From NCBI GenBank assembly GCA_900544225.1, contig UQUD01000080.1, forward strand, positions 1 to 8,406: a DNA stretch of 8,406 nt. The letters are read 5' to 3'. The first letter of the stretch is position 1; each line of letters starts with the position of its first letter. Both the position numbers and the translations under genes were made by a program. The DNA comes from an uncultured Collinsella sp. (GTDB lineage: Bacteria > Actinomycetota > Coriobacteriia > Coriobacteriales > Coriobacteriaceae). A model generated the notes under the pieces. That model was not told the origin of the DNA. It searched no databases and worked only from the letters and a program-made list of their open reading frames with translations. Positions 1 through 6,049 of this stretch are shown here, piece by piece.

Positions 1-1
1 G

Positions 2-67
2 GATATCGGACACAGGGGCCGCAAGGGCCCTTACACCAACTTTCTCGACACTACCGCGCGGAGCTGA
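2..67 (+). CDS. Possible C-terminal tail of a gene cut by the left window edge
   Basis: The reading frame starting at base 2 is open for 21 codons and ends in TGA at 65-67. Most third positions are C or G, as in the real genes of this window, whereas the other two plus frames here look less coding-like. The peptide ends in residues YTNFLDTTARS and I do not recognise it. If real, this gene converges on the flavoprotein gene, and the two hairpins at 78-152 lie in the gap between the two stops. The stretch is too short to exclude chance. Confidence 0.25.
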   Translation, partial: DIGHRGRKGPYTNFLDTTARS

Positions 68-77
68 GTAATCTGCA

Positions 78-152
78 CCGTGATTCCCTTAGGGAAACAC
101 GGCTAAAGCCCCGTAGGCGTGTTCTCCTTAGGGGAATCATGCTTACGGGGCT
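78..152. repeat. Two tandem hairpins with related tips (REP-like or bidirectional terminator region)
   Basis: Hairpin A (78-102) pairs 78-82 with 98-102 and 84-88 with 92-96, with one A/A mismatch and a TTA loop. Hairpin B (107-152) pairs 107-118 with 141-152, including one G-U pair. It continues inward through 119-127 / 131-140 with one bulge, also to a TTA loop. The tips are diverged direct copies of each other (about 79-101 and 118-141), both centred on CCTTAGGG. Arm 82-95 can also pair with 125-138, giving a competing fold or a pseudoknot. The element lies between the flavoprotein stop at 199 and a possible opposing gene end at 67. On the minus strand hairpin B is followed only by TTTA, so it is a weak intrinsic terminator at best. 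The pairing is read directly; the role is inference. Confidence 0.55.
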
Positions 153-198
153 CGATGCATGTTGAGAAGTTGTGATCAAACTCAAAGTGAGAATCGAT

Positions 199-1725
199 TT
201 AGTCTGCTCGATAGTGCGAACCTAAGCTTTCAGTTCGCTTGCGCATGGCTTTGACCATTTCCTGTGCTAGTCGAATCTGCGACTGTAGGCGGGCGAGGGC
301 TGCGATCTCGCTGTCATCGGCATGCGGCTTACTCAGCGCCATGGCCTTGTCTTGCAGGCTTTCAAGCTGTTGCAGGGCCTCGGATAGGCCTGTTTCGGTC
401 CTGTTGATCATGCAATAGGTGCTCATCGTGTGCCTAAGGCTGTGTGTCAGGCGTTCGGCATCTGTTGTGGCAATGCCGTACTGGGGGAGGGTGATATCCG
501 CCTTCAGGGCTGCCTCAGGCTCCTTCTGCGCTGCAAGGGCTGCCGATGCGCCCGCGACGCGCCCGAACACGATGCCGTTGGCGCTTGACAAGCCACCAAT
601 GCGGTCGGCGCCGTGCATGCCGCCTGTCGCCTCGCCGCAAGCGTAGAGGCCCTCAACGCCCGTGTGCGCGGTCTTATCGATCTTGATGCCGCCGTTAGCG
701 GCGTGGGCATACATCGCAACGCGCATCTCGTCGGTCGGCGCGATGCCGTGCTCGTCTTGCAGCCAGGTGGCAAAGGTCTGCACAAACTCTGGGACATCCT
801 CGCGGGGGAAGTCGTAGTGGAGTGCCAGGCCTTCGGCACCTGCCTGTTCGATGACGAGATCGATAGCGCGGGAGGCCAAGCGTGACGTGAAGGGACCATA
901 TCCAGAGCGCTGCTCGAGCAGGTCGTCCAGCTTGTCGTCGGCAATATCTACCGGCTGGTCTACATGCACGTAGCGCCAGGTTTTCTCGTTGAAGACCAAG
1001 TTACGCCTGGGCTCGATGAAGCCAGGCATCATCTGCATGAACTCTATATTAGTAAGTGTTGCGCCATGCGCCAGTGCGATGGCCTGCGAGGAGCTGAGCA
1101 CATCAGCCGACGTAAGGCTGCGCTCGAACAGGCCGCCTGTGCCACCGGCTGCGATGATCGTGGCCTTGGCAGCAAAGGGCACGATTCGATTTTCGGTAAG
1201 GTCGTAGAGTACGGTTCCGGTTATTCTGCCGTTCGTGTCCTCAACAAGGTCGATAAGCTCATGGCGGGGGAGCAGGCAAATGCCGAGCGACTCGATCCAG
1301 GTCGTCAGAGCGTCCTCAAGGGGCTTGCGGGTGAGGCCGCGCCACATGCGCGTCTTGTGGTCAAAGCAGGGGATAAATTGCTTTTGTTGAGCACTCTTGG
1401 CGCTTTGCGGACGCTGGAGCTCAACGCCCAGGTCTTGCTCGAGCCAGTCAATCGCTTGGGGAATGCCGTGGACGAACGTTTGGACGAGTTCGGGGTCGGC
1501 AACGCCGCCGCCGACGGCCAGGATGGTGTCGATGAGGTCCTGCTCGTCGTCTTCGTCGACGGGACCGATGAGGCCGAGGCCCCAGGTACCCGGGAAGAAG
1601 CTAGATCCACTCATGGTCTTGCCGGCGCTTGCCACAGTGACGGTTGCACCCGTGCGTGCCGCTTCGATGGCGGCACAAAGGCCCGCAATGCCAGATCCAA
1701 TTACCAGTACATCAGTCGATTCCAT
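199..1725 (-). CDS. FAD-dependent oxidoreductase, fumarate reductase / L-aspartate oxidase superfamily
   Basis: The protein has 508 residues. The start at 1725 is chosen because AAAGGA (1731-1736) sits 5 bases upstream and the dinucleotide-binding fold begins at once; the open frame extends 19 codons further without family similarity. VIGSGIAG at residues 8-15 is the FAD ADP-binding loop, AAGGTGG at 192-198 and GEATGGMHGADRIGG at 364-378 are later flavin contacts, and the C-terminus carries an ESLGSHYRAD version of the family's ESRGxHxRxD motif. Residues aligning with catalytic or substrate-binding groups of NadB/FrdA are kept: R286, H341 and R375. The family's QFHP histidine is replaced by methionine (QMMP, M233). 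No Tat or Sec signal, haem motif or membrane segment is seen, so it is probably cytosolic. No nadA/nadC or frdB/frdC neighbours are present, so neither quinolinate synthesis nor quinol:fumarate reductase is supported. The fold is secure; the substrate is unknown. Confidence 0.88.
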   Translation of the reverse strand: MESTDVLVIGSGIAGLCAAIEAARTGATVTVASAGKTMSGSSFFPGTWGLGLIGPVDEDDEQDLIDTILAVGGGVADPELVQTFVHGIPQAIDWLEQDLGVELQRPQSAKSAQQKQFIPCFDHKTRMWRGLTRKPLEDALTTWIESLGICLLPRHELIDLVEDTNGRITGTVLYDLTENRIVPFAAKATIIAAGGTGGLFERSLTSADVLSSSQAIALAHGATLTNIEFMQMMPGFIEPRRNLVFNEKTWRYVHVDQPVDIADDKLDDLLEQRSGYGPFTSRLASRAIDLVIEQAGAEGLALHYDFPREDVPEFVQTFATWLQDEHGIAPTDEMRVAMYAHAANGGIKIDKTAHTGVEGLYACGEATGGMHGADRIGGLSSANGIVFGRVAGASAALAAQKEPEAALKADITLPQYGIATTDAERLTHSLRHTMSTYCMINRTETGLSEALQQLESLQDKAMALSKPHADDSEIAALARLQSQIRLAQEMVKAMRKRTESLGSHYRAD

Positions 1726-1913
1726 CGGATTCCTTTCTCGTCCGGCGCATTGTCGCACGGGTGATCGGCAATGGGGCCGCAAAGACCCGGCAAATCGGTA
1801 AAGGGCAAATATGGCAGGTGGGCGTCATGGACGCTCTGACGCTCCATCTCATCACATCTTGCATTTCGCCCCAGCTGATATATCGGCATTAGCTACCCTG
1901 CGCCAGCGCAAAC

Positions 1914-1947
1914 AAAAAGAGCCGCTACCCGGGTGGGTAGCGGCTCT
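1914..1947 (-). terminator. Rho-independent terminator of the scaffold/GGGtGRT operon
   Basis: A perfect 13-bp stem (1918-1930 with 1935-1947) closes a 4-base loop. On the minus strand it is followed by five T residues (1918 down to 1914) and then GTTT. It lies 34 bases past the GGGtGRT stop. No T-tract follows on the plus strand, so it acts in one direction. No clear promoter for the flavoprotein gene could be picked out between here and 1725, but the terminator implies that gene has its own. Confidence 0.92.
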
Positions 1948-1981
1948 AAAACTCAACTATATGAGCATCGCGCGGGCGCGA

Positions 1982-2986
1982 TTAGGCCTTGAGGGCCTCC
2001 TCGACGGCGACAGCGCAGGCGACGGTGGCACCGACCATGGGGTTGTTGCCCATGCCGATGAGACCCATCATGTCGACGTGCGCAGGCACGGAGGAAGAAC
2101 CGGCGAACTGGGCGTCGGAGTGCATACGGCCCATGGTGTCGGTCATGCCGTAAGAGGCAGGGCCGGCGCCCATGTTGTCCGGGTGCAGGGTACGGCCAGT
2201 GCCGCCACCAGAAGCGACGGAGAAGTACTTCTTGCCAGCCTCGAGGCGCTCCTTCTTGTAGGTGCCAGCGACGGGGTGCTGGAAGCGCGTCGGGTTGGTG
2301 GAGTTGCCGGTGATCGAGATGTCGACGTTCTCGTGCCACATGATGGCAACGCCCTCGCGGACGTCGTCGGCGCCGTAGCAGTTGACGGCGGCGCGGGGAC
2401 CATCGGAGTAGGGGATGGTCTCGACGACCTTGAGCTCGCCCGTGAAGTAGTCGAACTGGGTCTTCACGTAGGTGAAGCCGTTGATGCGGGCGATGATCTG
2501 AGCGGCGTCCTTGCCCAGACCGTTGAGGATAACGCGCAGCGGCTTCTTGCGAGCCTTGTTGGCGTTCAGAGCCAGGCCGATAGCGCCCTCAGCGGCAGCG
2601 AAGGACTCGTGGCCAGCCAGGAAGGCGAAGCACTCGGTGTCGTCGGAGAGCAGCATAGCGCCCAGGTTGCCGTGGCCCAGACCGACCTTGCGGTCCTCGG
2701 CGACGGAGCCGGGAACGGTGAAGGCCTGGATGCCCTCGCCGATGATGGCGGCAGCCTCAGAAGCAGTCTTGGCGCCACGCTTGACAGCGAGAGCGCAGCC
2801 GAGGGTGTAGGCCCACTCGGCGTTCTGGAAGGCGATGGACTGGGTGTTGTTGACGATCTCACGCGGGTTGAAGCCCTTGTCGGTGCAGATCTGCAGAGCT
2901 TCCTCGAGGGAGGCGATGCCGTTGTCGGCGAGGCACTTGTTGATCTTGTCAGCGCGGCGCTCGTAACCTTCGAACGTAACAGTCAT
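1982..2986 (-). CDS. GGGtGRT family protein
   Basis: The protein has 334 residues. The name comes from its signature GGGTGRT, here at residues 260-266 and followed by LHPDNMGAGPASYGMTDT. Other glycine-rich conserved-looking stretches are GLGHGNLGAMLLSDD (102-116) and GLIGMGNNPMVGA (308-320). Cysteines occur at 18, 34, 64, 119, 203 and 324, without a CxxC pair. No signal peptide or convincing membrane helix is seen. The start is supported by GGAGGG (2995-3000) 8 bases upstream. The gene follows the Fe-S scaffold gene with an 18-base gap that contains its ribosome-binding site, so the two are co-transcribed. The family is recognised from anaerobic gut bacteria, where it travels with this scaffold; its biochemical activity is not established. 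Work on or with Fe-S clusters is inferred only from the partner. Confidence 0.9.
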   Translation of the reverse strand: MTVTFEGYERRADKINKCLADNGIASLEEALQICTDKGFNPREIVNNTQSIAFQNAEWAYTLGCALAVKRGAKTASEAAAIIGEGIQAFTVPGSVAEDRKVGLGHGNLGAMLLSDDTECFAFLAGHESFAAAEGAIGLALNANKARKKPLRVILNGLGKDAAQIIARINGFTYVKTQFDYFTGELKVVETIPYSDGPRAAVNCYGADDVREGVAIMWHENVDISITGNSTNPTRFQHPVAGTYKKERLEAGKKYFSVASGGGTGRTLHPDNMGAGPASYGMTDTMGRMHSDAQFAGSSSVPAHVDMMGLIGMGNNPMVGATVACAVAVEEALKA

Positions 2987-3004
2987 AGTTATTTCCCTCC
3001 CTTT

Positions 3005-3739
3005 CTACTCGTGAACCGGGAACACGCTGGCGACGGAGTGAGTCTCCTCGTCGGTGCGCGGGTCGATGTACTTGGCAGCGTTCTCCCACTGACCATAGTG
3101 GCCCATAGCGCCAGCGATGGCCTCCTCGGGGGTCTTGCCGGCCTTGACGGCGTCGGTGAACTTGCCGAGGTTCAGGAACTCGAACGCGATGATCTCGTTC
3201 TTGTCGTTGAGAGCCATGCGGGTGACGTAGCCCTGAGCGAGCTCGAGGTAACGAGCGCCCTTGGCCTTGGTGCCGAACATGGTGCCGACCTGGGAGCGAA
3301 GGCCCTTGCCGAGGTCGTCGAGGGAGGCGCCCACGGGCAGGCCGCCCTCGGAGAACGCGGTCTGGCTGCGGCCGTAAACGATCTGCAGGAAGATCTCGCG
3401 CATAGCGACGTTGATGGCGTCGCAGACGAGGTCGGTGTTGAGGGCCTCGAGGATGGTCTTGCCGGGAAGGATCTCGGAAGCCATGGCGGCAGAGTGGGTC
3501 ATGCCCGAGCAGCCGATGGTCTCAACGAGGGCCTCCTCGATGATGCCGTCCTTGACGTTCAGCGTGAGCTTGCAGGCGCCCTGCTGAGGTGCGCACCAAC
3601 CCACACCGTGCGTAAGACCGGAGATGTCGGAAATCTCCTTAGCCTGGACCCACTTGCCCTCCTCGGGGATGGGTGCGGGGCCGTGGTATGCACCCTTGGC
3701 AACGGGGCACATGTTCTCCACTTCCTGTGAGTACTGCAT
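3005..3739 (-). CDS. NifU/IscU-like iron-sulfur cluster assembly scaffold protein
   Basis: The protein has 244 residues. The chosen ATG at 3739 has AGGAG (3744-3748) just upstream. The frame stays open back to 4090, but the added 117 residues are arginine- and proline-rich, unlike the family, and cover the intergenic region. Residues about 45-125 resemble the IscU fold: GACKLTLNVKDGIIEEA, then ETIGCSGMTHSAAMASEI, then LVCDAINVAM. C56, C77 and C106 line up by eye with the three cluster-binding cysteines of IscU, with extra cysteines at 11 and 49. About 120 further residues, including LGKGLRSQVGTMFGTKAKGA, have no counterpart in the roughly 130-residue IscU/SufU and mark the subfamily that partners GGGtGRT. 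Expected role: cytosolic transient holder of Fe-S clusters. It is first in its operon and differs from the SufU encoded 1.9 kb away, so the two scaffolds probably serve different clients. Confidence 0.88.
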   Translation of the reverse strand: MQYSQEVENMCPVAKGAYHGPAPIPEEGKWVQAKEISDISGLTHGVGWCAPQQGACKLTLNVKDGIIEEALVETIGCSGMTHSAAMASEILPGKTILEALNTDLVCDAINVAMREIFLQIVYGRSQTAFSEGGLPVGASLDDLGKGLRSQVGTMFGTKAKGARYLELAQGYVTRMALNDKNEIIAFEFLNLGKFTDAVKAGKTPEEAIAGAMGHYGQWENAAKYIDPRTDEETHSVASVFPVHE

Positions 3740-3774
3740 GCCTCTCCTCTCTATCGTGTTGGCGTCCCGTCTGG

Positions 3775-3814
3775 GGGTCGTGGCTGGCGATTGCCGGGCG
3801 ACCCTTCGAAAGGG
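3775..3814 (-). promoter_or_regulatory. Possible structured leader of the scaffold/GGGtGRT operon
   Basis: On the minus strand, 3810-3814 can pair with 3802-3806 (5 bp, loop of 3). Alternatively 3799-3804 can pair with 3775-3780 (6 bp, with a 3-bp inner stem). The two pairings share 3802-3804, so they exclude each other. The segment would lie in the 5' untranslated leader if transcription starts near 3826. There is no T-tract, so classic attenuation is not shown. The pairing is weak and could be chance. Confidence 0.25.
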
Positions 3815-3832
3815 ACATGACATGCAGCCCCT

Positions 3833-3838
3833 ATAATA
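3833..3838 (-). promoter_or_regulatory. Candidate -10 box for the scaffold/GGGtGRT operon
   Basis: The minus strand reads TATTAT, one base off the TATAAT consensus, about 95 bases upstream of the scaffold start codon. No good -35 hexamer is found at 16-19 bases spacing; at 17 it reads CGAATA. The same bases read TATAAT on the plus strand (3832-3837), also without a -35. This is a weak call. Confidence 0.25.
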
Positions 3839-3898
3839 CCGCGAAATGCACGGAATATTCGGCGAACGGCTCAGTTTTCGTAGCGGGAAGCGCGGAAC

Positions 3899-3910
3899 TT
3901 TCAATTGAAA
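3899..3910. promoter_or_regulatory. Perfect 12-bp palindrome TTTCAATTGAAA, possible operator
   Basis: TTTCAATTGAAA is its own reverse complement and lies in the divergent region, about 60 bases upstream of the candidate -10 box of the Fe-S operon. It has the size and symmetry of a dimeric regulator's site. No regulator can be named, and it does not match an IscR or Fur consensus well enough to claim. Confidence 0.3.
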
Positions 3911-4142
3911 CGATTTAACCAGACTATTTGCGGTCAAGCGACATTTTGTAGGGTGTAAGTTTTTATCAAGGTTTTGATTAGCTTTTGGCAAGACAGCGTT
4001 GCCTGACCTGTGGCTATATTGCCGTTCGCCATCGGATTGCCGCCTTTTACCGTCGACGGGTGCCATTTTGCGTGAATGTTTTGATGGCACGTTTCAATCG
4101 TGATGTATTGGATGGTAAGCAGATCCCGGCGAAGGGAGCGCC

Positions 4143-4955
4143 ATGCAGCGCGTTTGGAAAACGATCACCGGTTTTTACCATGTTTGTGCCCGCGGTATGG
4201 GCGGGCAGTTGATCTTTGAGAGCGACGAGGACCGGTGGGAGTTTTTGGAACTGATGCGCGACTGCTGCCGCGATGCCCAGGTGACGATTGTGGCCTGGTG
4301 TCTCATGAGCGACTACGTGGATCTGGTGCTTTTGGATTACGAGGACGAAATGAGCGCTGCTATGCAGCGGCTGCTGTTGACGTATGCTCGTCGGTTCAAT
4401 AAGCGCGCTGGGCGCGCGGGCTGCCTATTTCGTGAGCGTTTTGAGCGCCGCTCGCTCGATACCGACTGGCAGGTGATGGAGGCTATTCGCTCCGTACACG
4501 CCGATCCGCAGGAGGAGGGCATTAGCCTAATCGAGCGTTATCCCTGGAGCAGCTTTGCGGAGCATCTGCGCGCTTACGACAGCGATGCGGCCGATGTCAC
4601 GAGGGGATTTTCCGATCCTTCTTGTGTACTTGAACTTTTTGGTTCTGCCGAGGGCTTTATTGCCTATTCGCTAGCGATGCCCGACGGCGGCGAACCGGTG
4701 CTGTGCGATATGAAAGAGACGGAGTGGGAACGCCACGCCTTTGCCGACAGGTTGGCGAAGAGCCTCGGGGCTCCGCTCCACGGGGTTAAAGCCGCACCGC
4801 CGGCGCGGCGCGATGCCGTTATCGTTGGATTGCACGATGCCGGATTTACGGTGCGTCAGATTGAGCACTATACCGGGATTGGCAAAAGTACGGTTTCTCG
4901 TATTGTGCGGACCCGCACGGGGACGGCGATGCGGGCTGGCGGAAACGTGATGTAG
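4143..4955 (+). CDS. REP-associated tyrosine transposase-like protein (Y1/HUH family) with substituted catalytic residues and C-terminal HTH
   Basis: The protein has 270 residues, with AAGGGAG ending 4 bases before the ATG. Residues 9-145 follow the RAYT/Transposase_17 pattern closely: TGFYHVCARGMGGQLIF, then AWCLM at 51-55, then MQRLLLTYARRFNKRAGRAGCLFRERF (74-100), then RYPWSSF (132-138). In active relatives the middle motif is MPNHxHLLL, whose two histidines form the HUH metal site. Here it is MSDYVDLVL, with Y58 and D60 in their place. The helix usually reading DxYLLELxRYIHLNPV is DTDWQVMEAIRSVHADP, so the expected nucleophilic tyrosine is W109. DNA cleavage is therefore unlikely. Residues about 222-257 (AGFTVRQIEHYTGIGKSTVSRIV) form a helix-turn-helix of the resolvase/DnaA-tail type found in some RAYT relatives. 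The frame is intact and codon choice is less GC-biased than in the suf genes, hinting at horizontal origin. It may be a domesticated DNA-binding protein, but activity is untested. Confidence 0.85.
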   Translation: MQRVWKTITGFYHVCARGMGGQLIFESDEDRWEFLELMRDCCRDAQVTIVAWCLMSDYVDLVLLDYEDEMSAAMQRLLLTYARRFNKRAGRAGCLFRERFERRSLDTDWQVMEAIRSVHADPQEEGISLIERYPWSSFAEHLRAYDSDAADVTRGFSDPSCVLELFGSAEGFIAYSLAMPDGGEPVLCDMKETEWERHAFADRLAKSLGAPLHGVKAAPPARRDAVIVGLHDAGFTVRQIEHYTGIGKSTVSRIVRTRTGTAMRAGGNVM

Positions 4956-5115
4956 GGCTGCCTGTGCACCGCGGCTGGGGTCGTTCATGCGCCGCAACCT
5001 GCGTTCTAAATGCTTGGTACGCTGACTGCACTTCTTGATATGCATAGAACGATTGCCGTCTTGCATAAAAATACGGCTCAGTCCGGTTTTACCCGCGCCT
5101 ACCCCCGTCCACACC

Positions 5116-5349
5116 GTGCAAAAAGCGGAGTTTTCAGCATCGTGGTGCTGTCGGCACCGCCGTAATCTTGAAATATATGGGTCCCGAAGCCATTTATGTC
5201 TGCCGATGTGCCTCCAAAGCGCATGCTTGTGACCCCTGAGACCACTATGCTTGTTCTAAAACGATATAAAAGGGTGCCTGGAGACGTTGATTAACGCTTT
5301 CAATGCGTATACACGCAACTTGGCGTGCTGAAAACTCGCAAAAATGCAC
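5116..5349. repeat. Inverted repeat pair with 24-base arms, about 186 bases apart
   Basis: The left arm (5116-5139) and the reverse complement of the right arm (5326-5349) share GTGCA at one end and GAGTTTTCAGCA at the other. They differ in the 7 bases between, giving 17 of 24 matches. In both arms those middle bases hold an A- or T-run followed by G/C. The enclosed DNA is AT-rich and has no gene. This could be a small non-autonomous element, a pair of binding sites, or two copies of a dispersed intergenic repeat. No target-site duplication is obvious. Its position directly downstream of the transposase-like gene is suggestive only. Confidence 0.55.
5142..5160. repeat. Small REP-like hairpin next to the left inverted-repeat arm
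   Basis: A 7-bp stem (5142-5148 with 5154-5160, one G-U pair) closes the 5-base loop TGTCG, starting 2 bases after the left arm. It is GC-rich with no T-tract, so it is not an intrinsic terminator. Size and composition resemble a REP hairpin, but one copy in the window proves nothing. Confidence 0.4.
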
Positions 5350-5552
5350 GCCGCACCCTATGGGACCCGTCTGTGGCGGGCGCGAAGCGAACCGGAGCCC
5401 AGCAGGACGGGGCATGGGGCGTTGCTTGGGGTGCCCGTGGCTCTGTCGCTAGCCGTTGGCACTGTGGAAAACGTCCGTGTTTGCGGCTGGCTGTTCGGTA
5501 AATGACAGGGCGAGCGCCGGACGCGCGAACTTTGTGTGTCCGAGGCGTTATG

Positions 5553-5586
5553 AAAAAGCCGAGCCGCCCGTATTGGGCGGCTCGGC
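5553..5586 (-). terminator. Rho-independent terminator of the suf operon
   Basis: A perfect 12-bp GC-rich stem (5558-5569 with 5575-5586) closes the loop GTATT. On the minus strand it is followed by five T residues (5557 down to 5553). It lies 40 bases past the sufU stop, so sufU is the last gene of the operon. Confidence 0.93.
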
Positions 5587-5626
5587 AATCAAACCCTTTG
5601 ATCTGGGGCATCCGCTTCTGGCTAGT

Positions 5627-6049
5627 TTACCCTTCGAGCATGCCGTCGAGGGTGCGCCAGGCTAACTCGGCGCATTTGACGCGGGCGGGCATGTGCGAGA
5701 TGTCCTGGAGCTGGGCGGCCTCGTCCAGGTCTTCCAGGTCTTCCTCGGAGAGCCGCTCGCCACGGATCATGGCGAGGAAAAGCCCTGCCAGACGACGTGC
5801 TTCCTCGACCGTCTCGCCGGTGATGAGGTCGGCCATGATATCGGCGCTGGCCTGGCTGATGGCGCAGCCGTGACCGGTAAAGGAGGCCTCCTCGATCACG
5901 TTGTTCTCGACACGCAGCTGCAGAGTGAGCTCATCGCCGCAGCTGGGGTTGATGCCGTCGTGCTCGTGCGTGGGGGCATCCATCTCGTACTTGTAGTCGG
6001 GGTGCGAGTTGTGCTCCATAAACGTGGTAGAGGTGTACAGATTACCCAT
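5627..6049 (-). CDS. sufU: SufU, zinc-dependent sulfur-transfer partner of SufS
   Basis: The protein has 140 residues, normal for SufU. The start at 6049 is supported by GGAG (6058-6061) and by an 8-base overlap with the end of sufS; the frame is open further upstream only as a shadow of sufS. NPSCGD gives C37 and D39, GHGCAISQASAD gives C62, and RVKCAELAW gives C126. These are the three cysteines and one aspartate that bind zinc in Bacillus SufU. The sequence between the first two cysteines and the third includes the RRLAGLFLAMIRGE insertion region that separates SufU from IscU. In the known family, SufU takes the persulfide from SufS by zinc-ligand swapping and hands sulfur to the SufBCD scaffold in the cytosol. 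The gene overlap suggests translational coupling with sufS, fitting a working enzyme pair. Confidence 0.95.
   Translation of the reverse strand: MGNLYTSTTFMEHNSHPDYKYEMDAPTHEHDGINPSCGDELTLQLRVENNVIEEASFTGHGCAISQASADIMADLITGETVEEARRLAGLFLAMIRGERLSEEDLEDLDEAAQLQDISHMPARVKCAELAWRTLDGMLEG

Larger units (their letters stand above)
3740..4142. other. Divergent intergenic region between the scaffold operon and the transposase-like gene
   Basis: These 403 bases are AT-richer than the flanking genes and hold no convincing gene; a minus-strand frame crosses most of them without family similarity. They contain the scaffold ribosome-binding site, a possible folded leader (3775-3814), a TATAAT-like box (3832-3838) and a perfect 12-bp palindrome (3899-3910). 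The plus-strand gene has an AAGGGAG ribosome-binding site at 4132-4138. A TATATT at 4015-4020 could be its -10 box, but I see no matching -35. Confidence 0.6.
4956..5626. other. Non-coding region between convergent transposase-like and sufU genes
   Basis: These 671 bases contain only short overlapping frames with no family resemblance or ribosome-binding sites. They hold an inverted repeat pair (5116-5139 and 5326-5349), a small hairpin (5142-5160), two copies of TATGGGwCCCG (5176-5186 and 5359-5369) and the suf terminator (5553-5586). No intrinsic terminator for the transposase-like gene was found after 4955. The part from about 5020 to 5345 is AT-richer than the surroundings. Confidence 0.6.

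Noticed and set aside
1811..3730. A 639-codon plus-strand open frame across the GGGtGRT and scaffold genes
   Set aside because: It is the antisense shadow of two well-supported genes whose codon bias removes stops on the other strand. Its product is a low-complexity valine-, glycine- and alanine-rich sequence with no family resemblance.
3740..4090. A 117-residue N-terminal extension of the scaffold protein
   Set aside because: The extension is arginine- and proline-rich and unlike the family, and the ATG at 3739 has a good ribosome-binding site. The DNA there behaves as intergenic.
4671..5114. A 147-residue minus-strand frame at the end of the transposase-like gene
   Set aside because: It mostly mirrors the helix-turn-helix coding region, with an Arg/His-rich product and no supporting signals.
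5227..5270. Promoter suggested by TATAAA at 5265-5270
   Set aside because: No -35 hexamer at an acceptable spacing, and no gene follows on the plus strand.
5459..5486. A third copy of the 24-base repeat
   Set aside because: Only GAAAAC is shared with the arms at 5116 and 5326, which is within chance.
5300..5611. A 103-residue minus-strand frame downstream of sufU
   Set aside because: It contains the suf terminator and one inverted-repeat arm, has no ribosome-binding site and has no recognisable motif.
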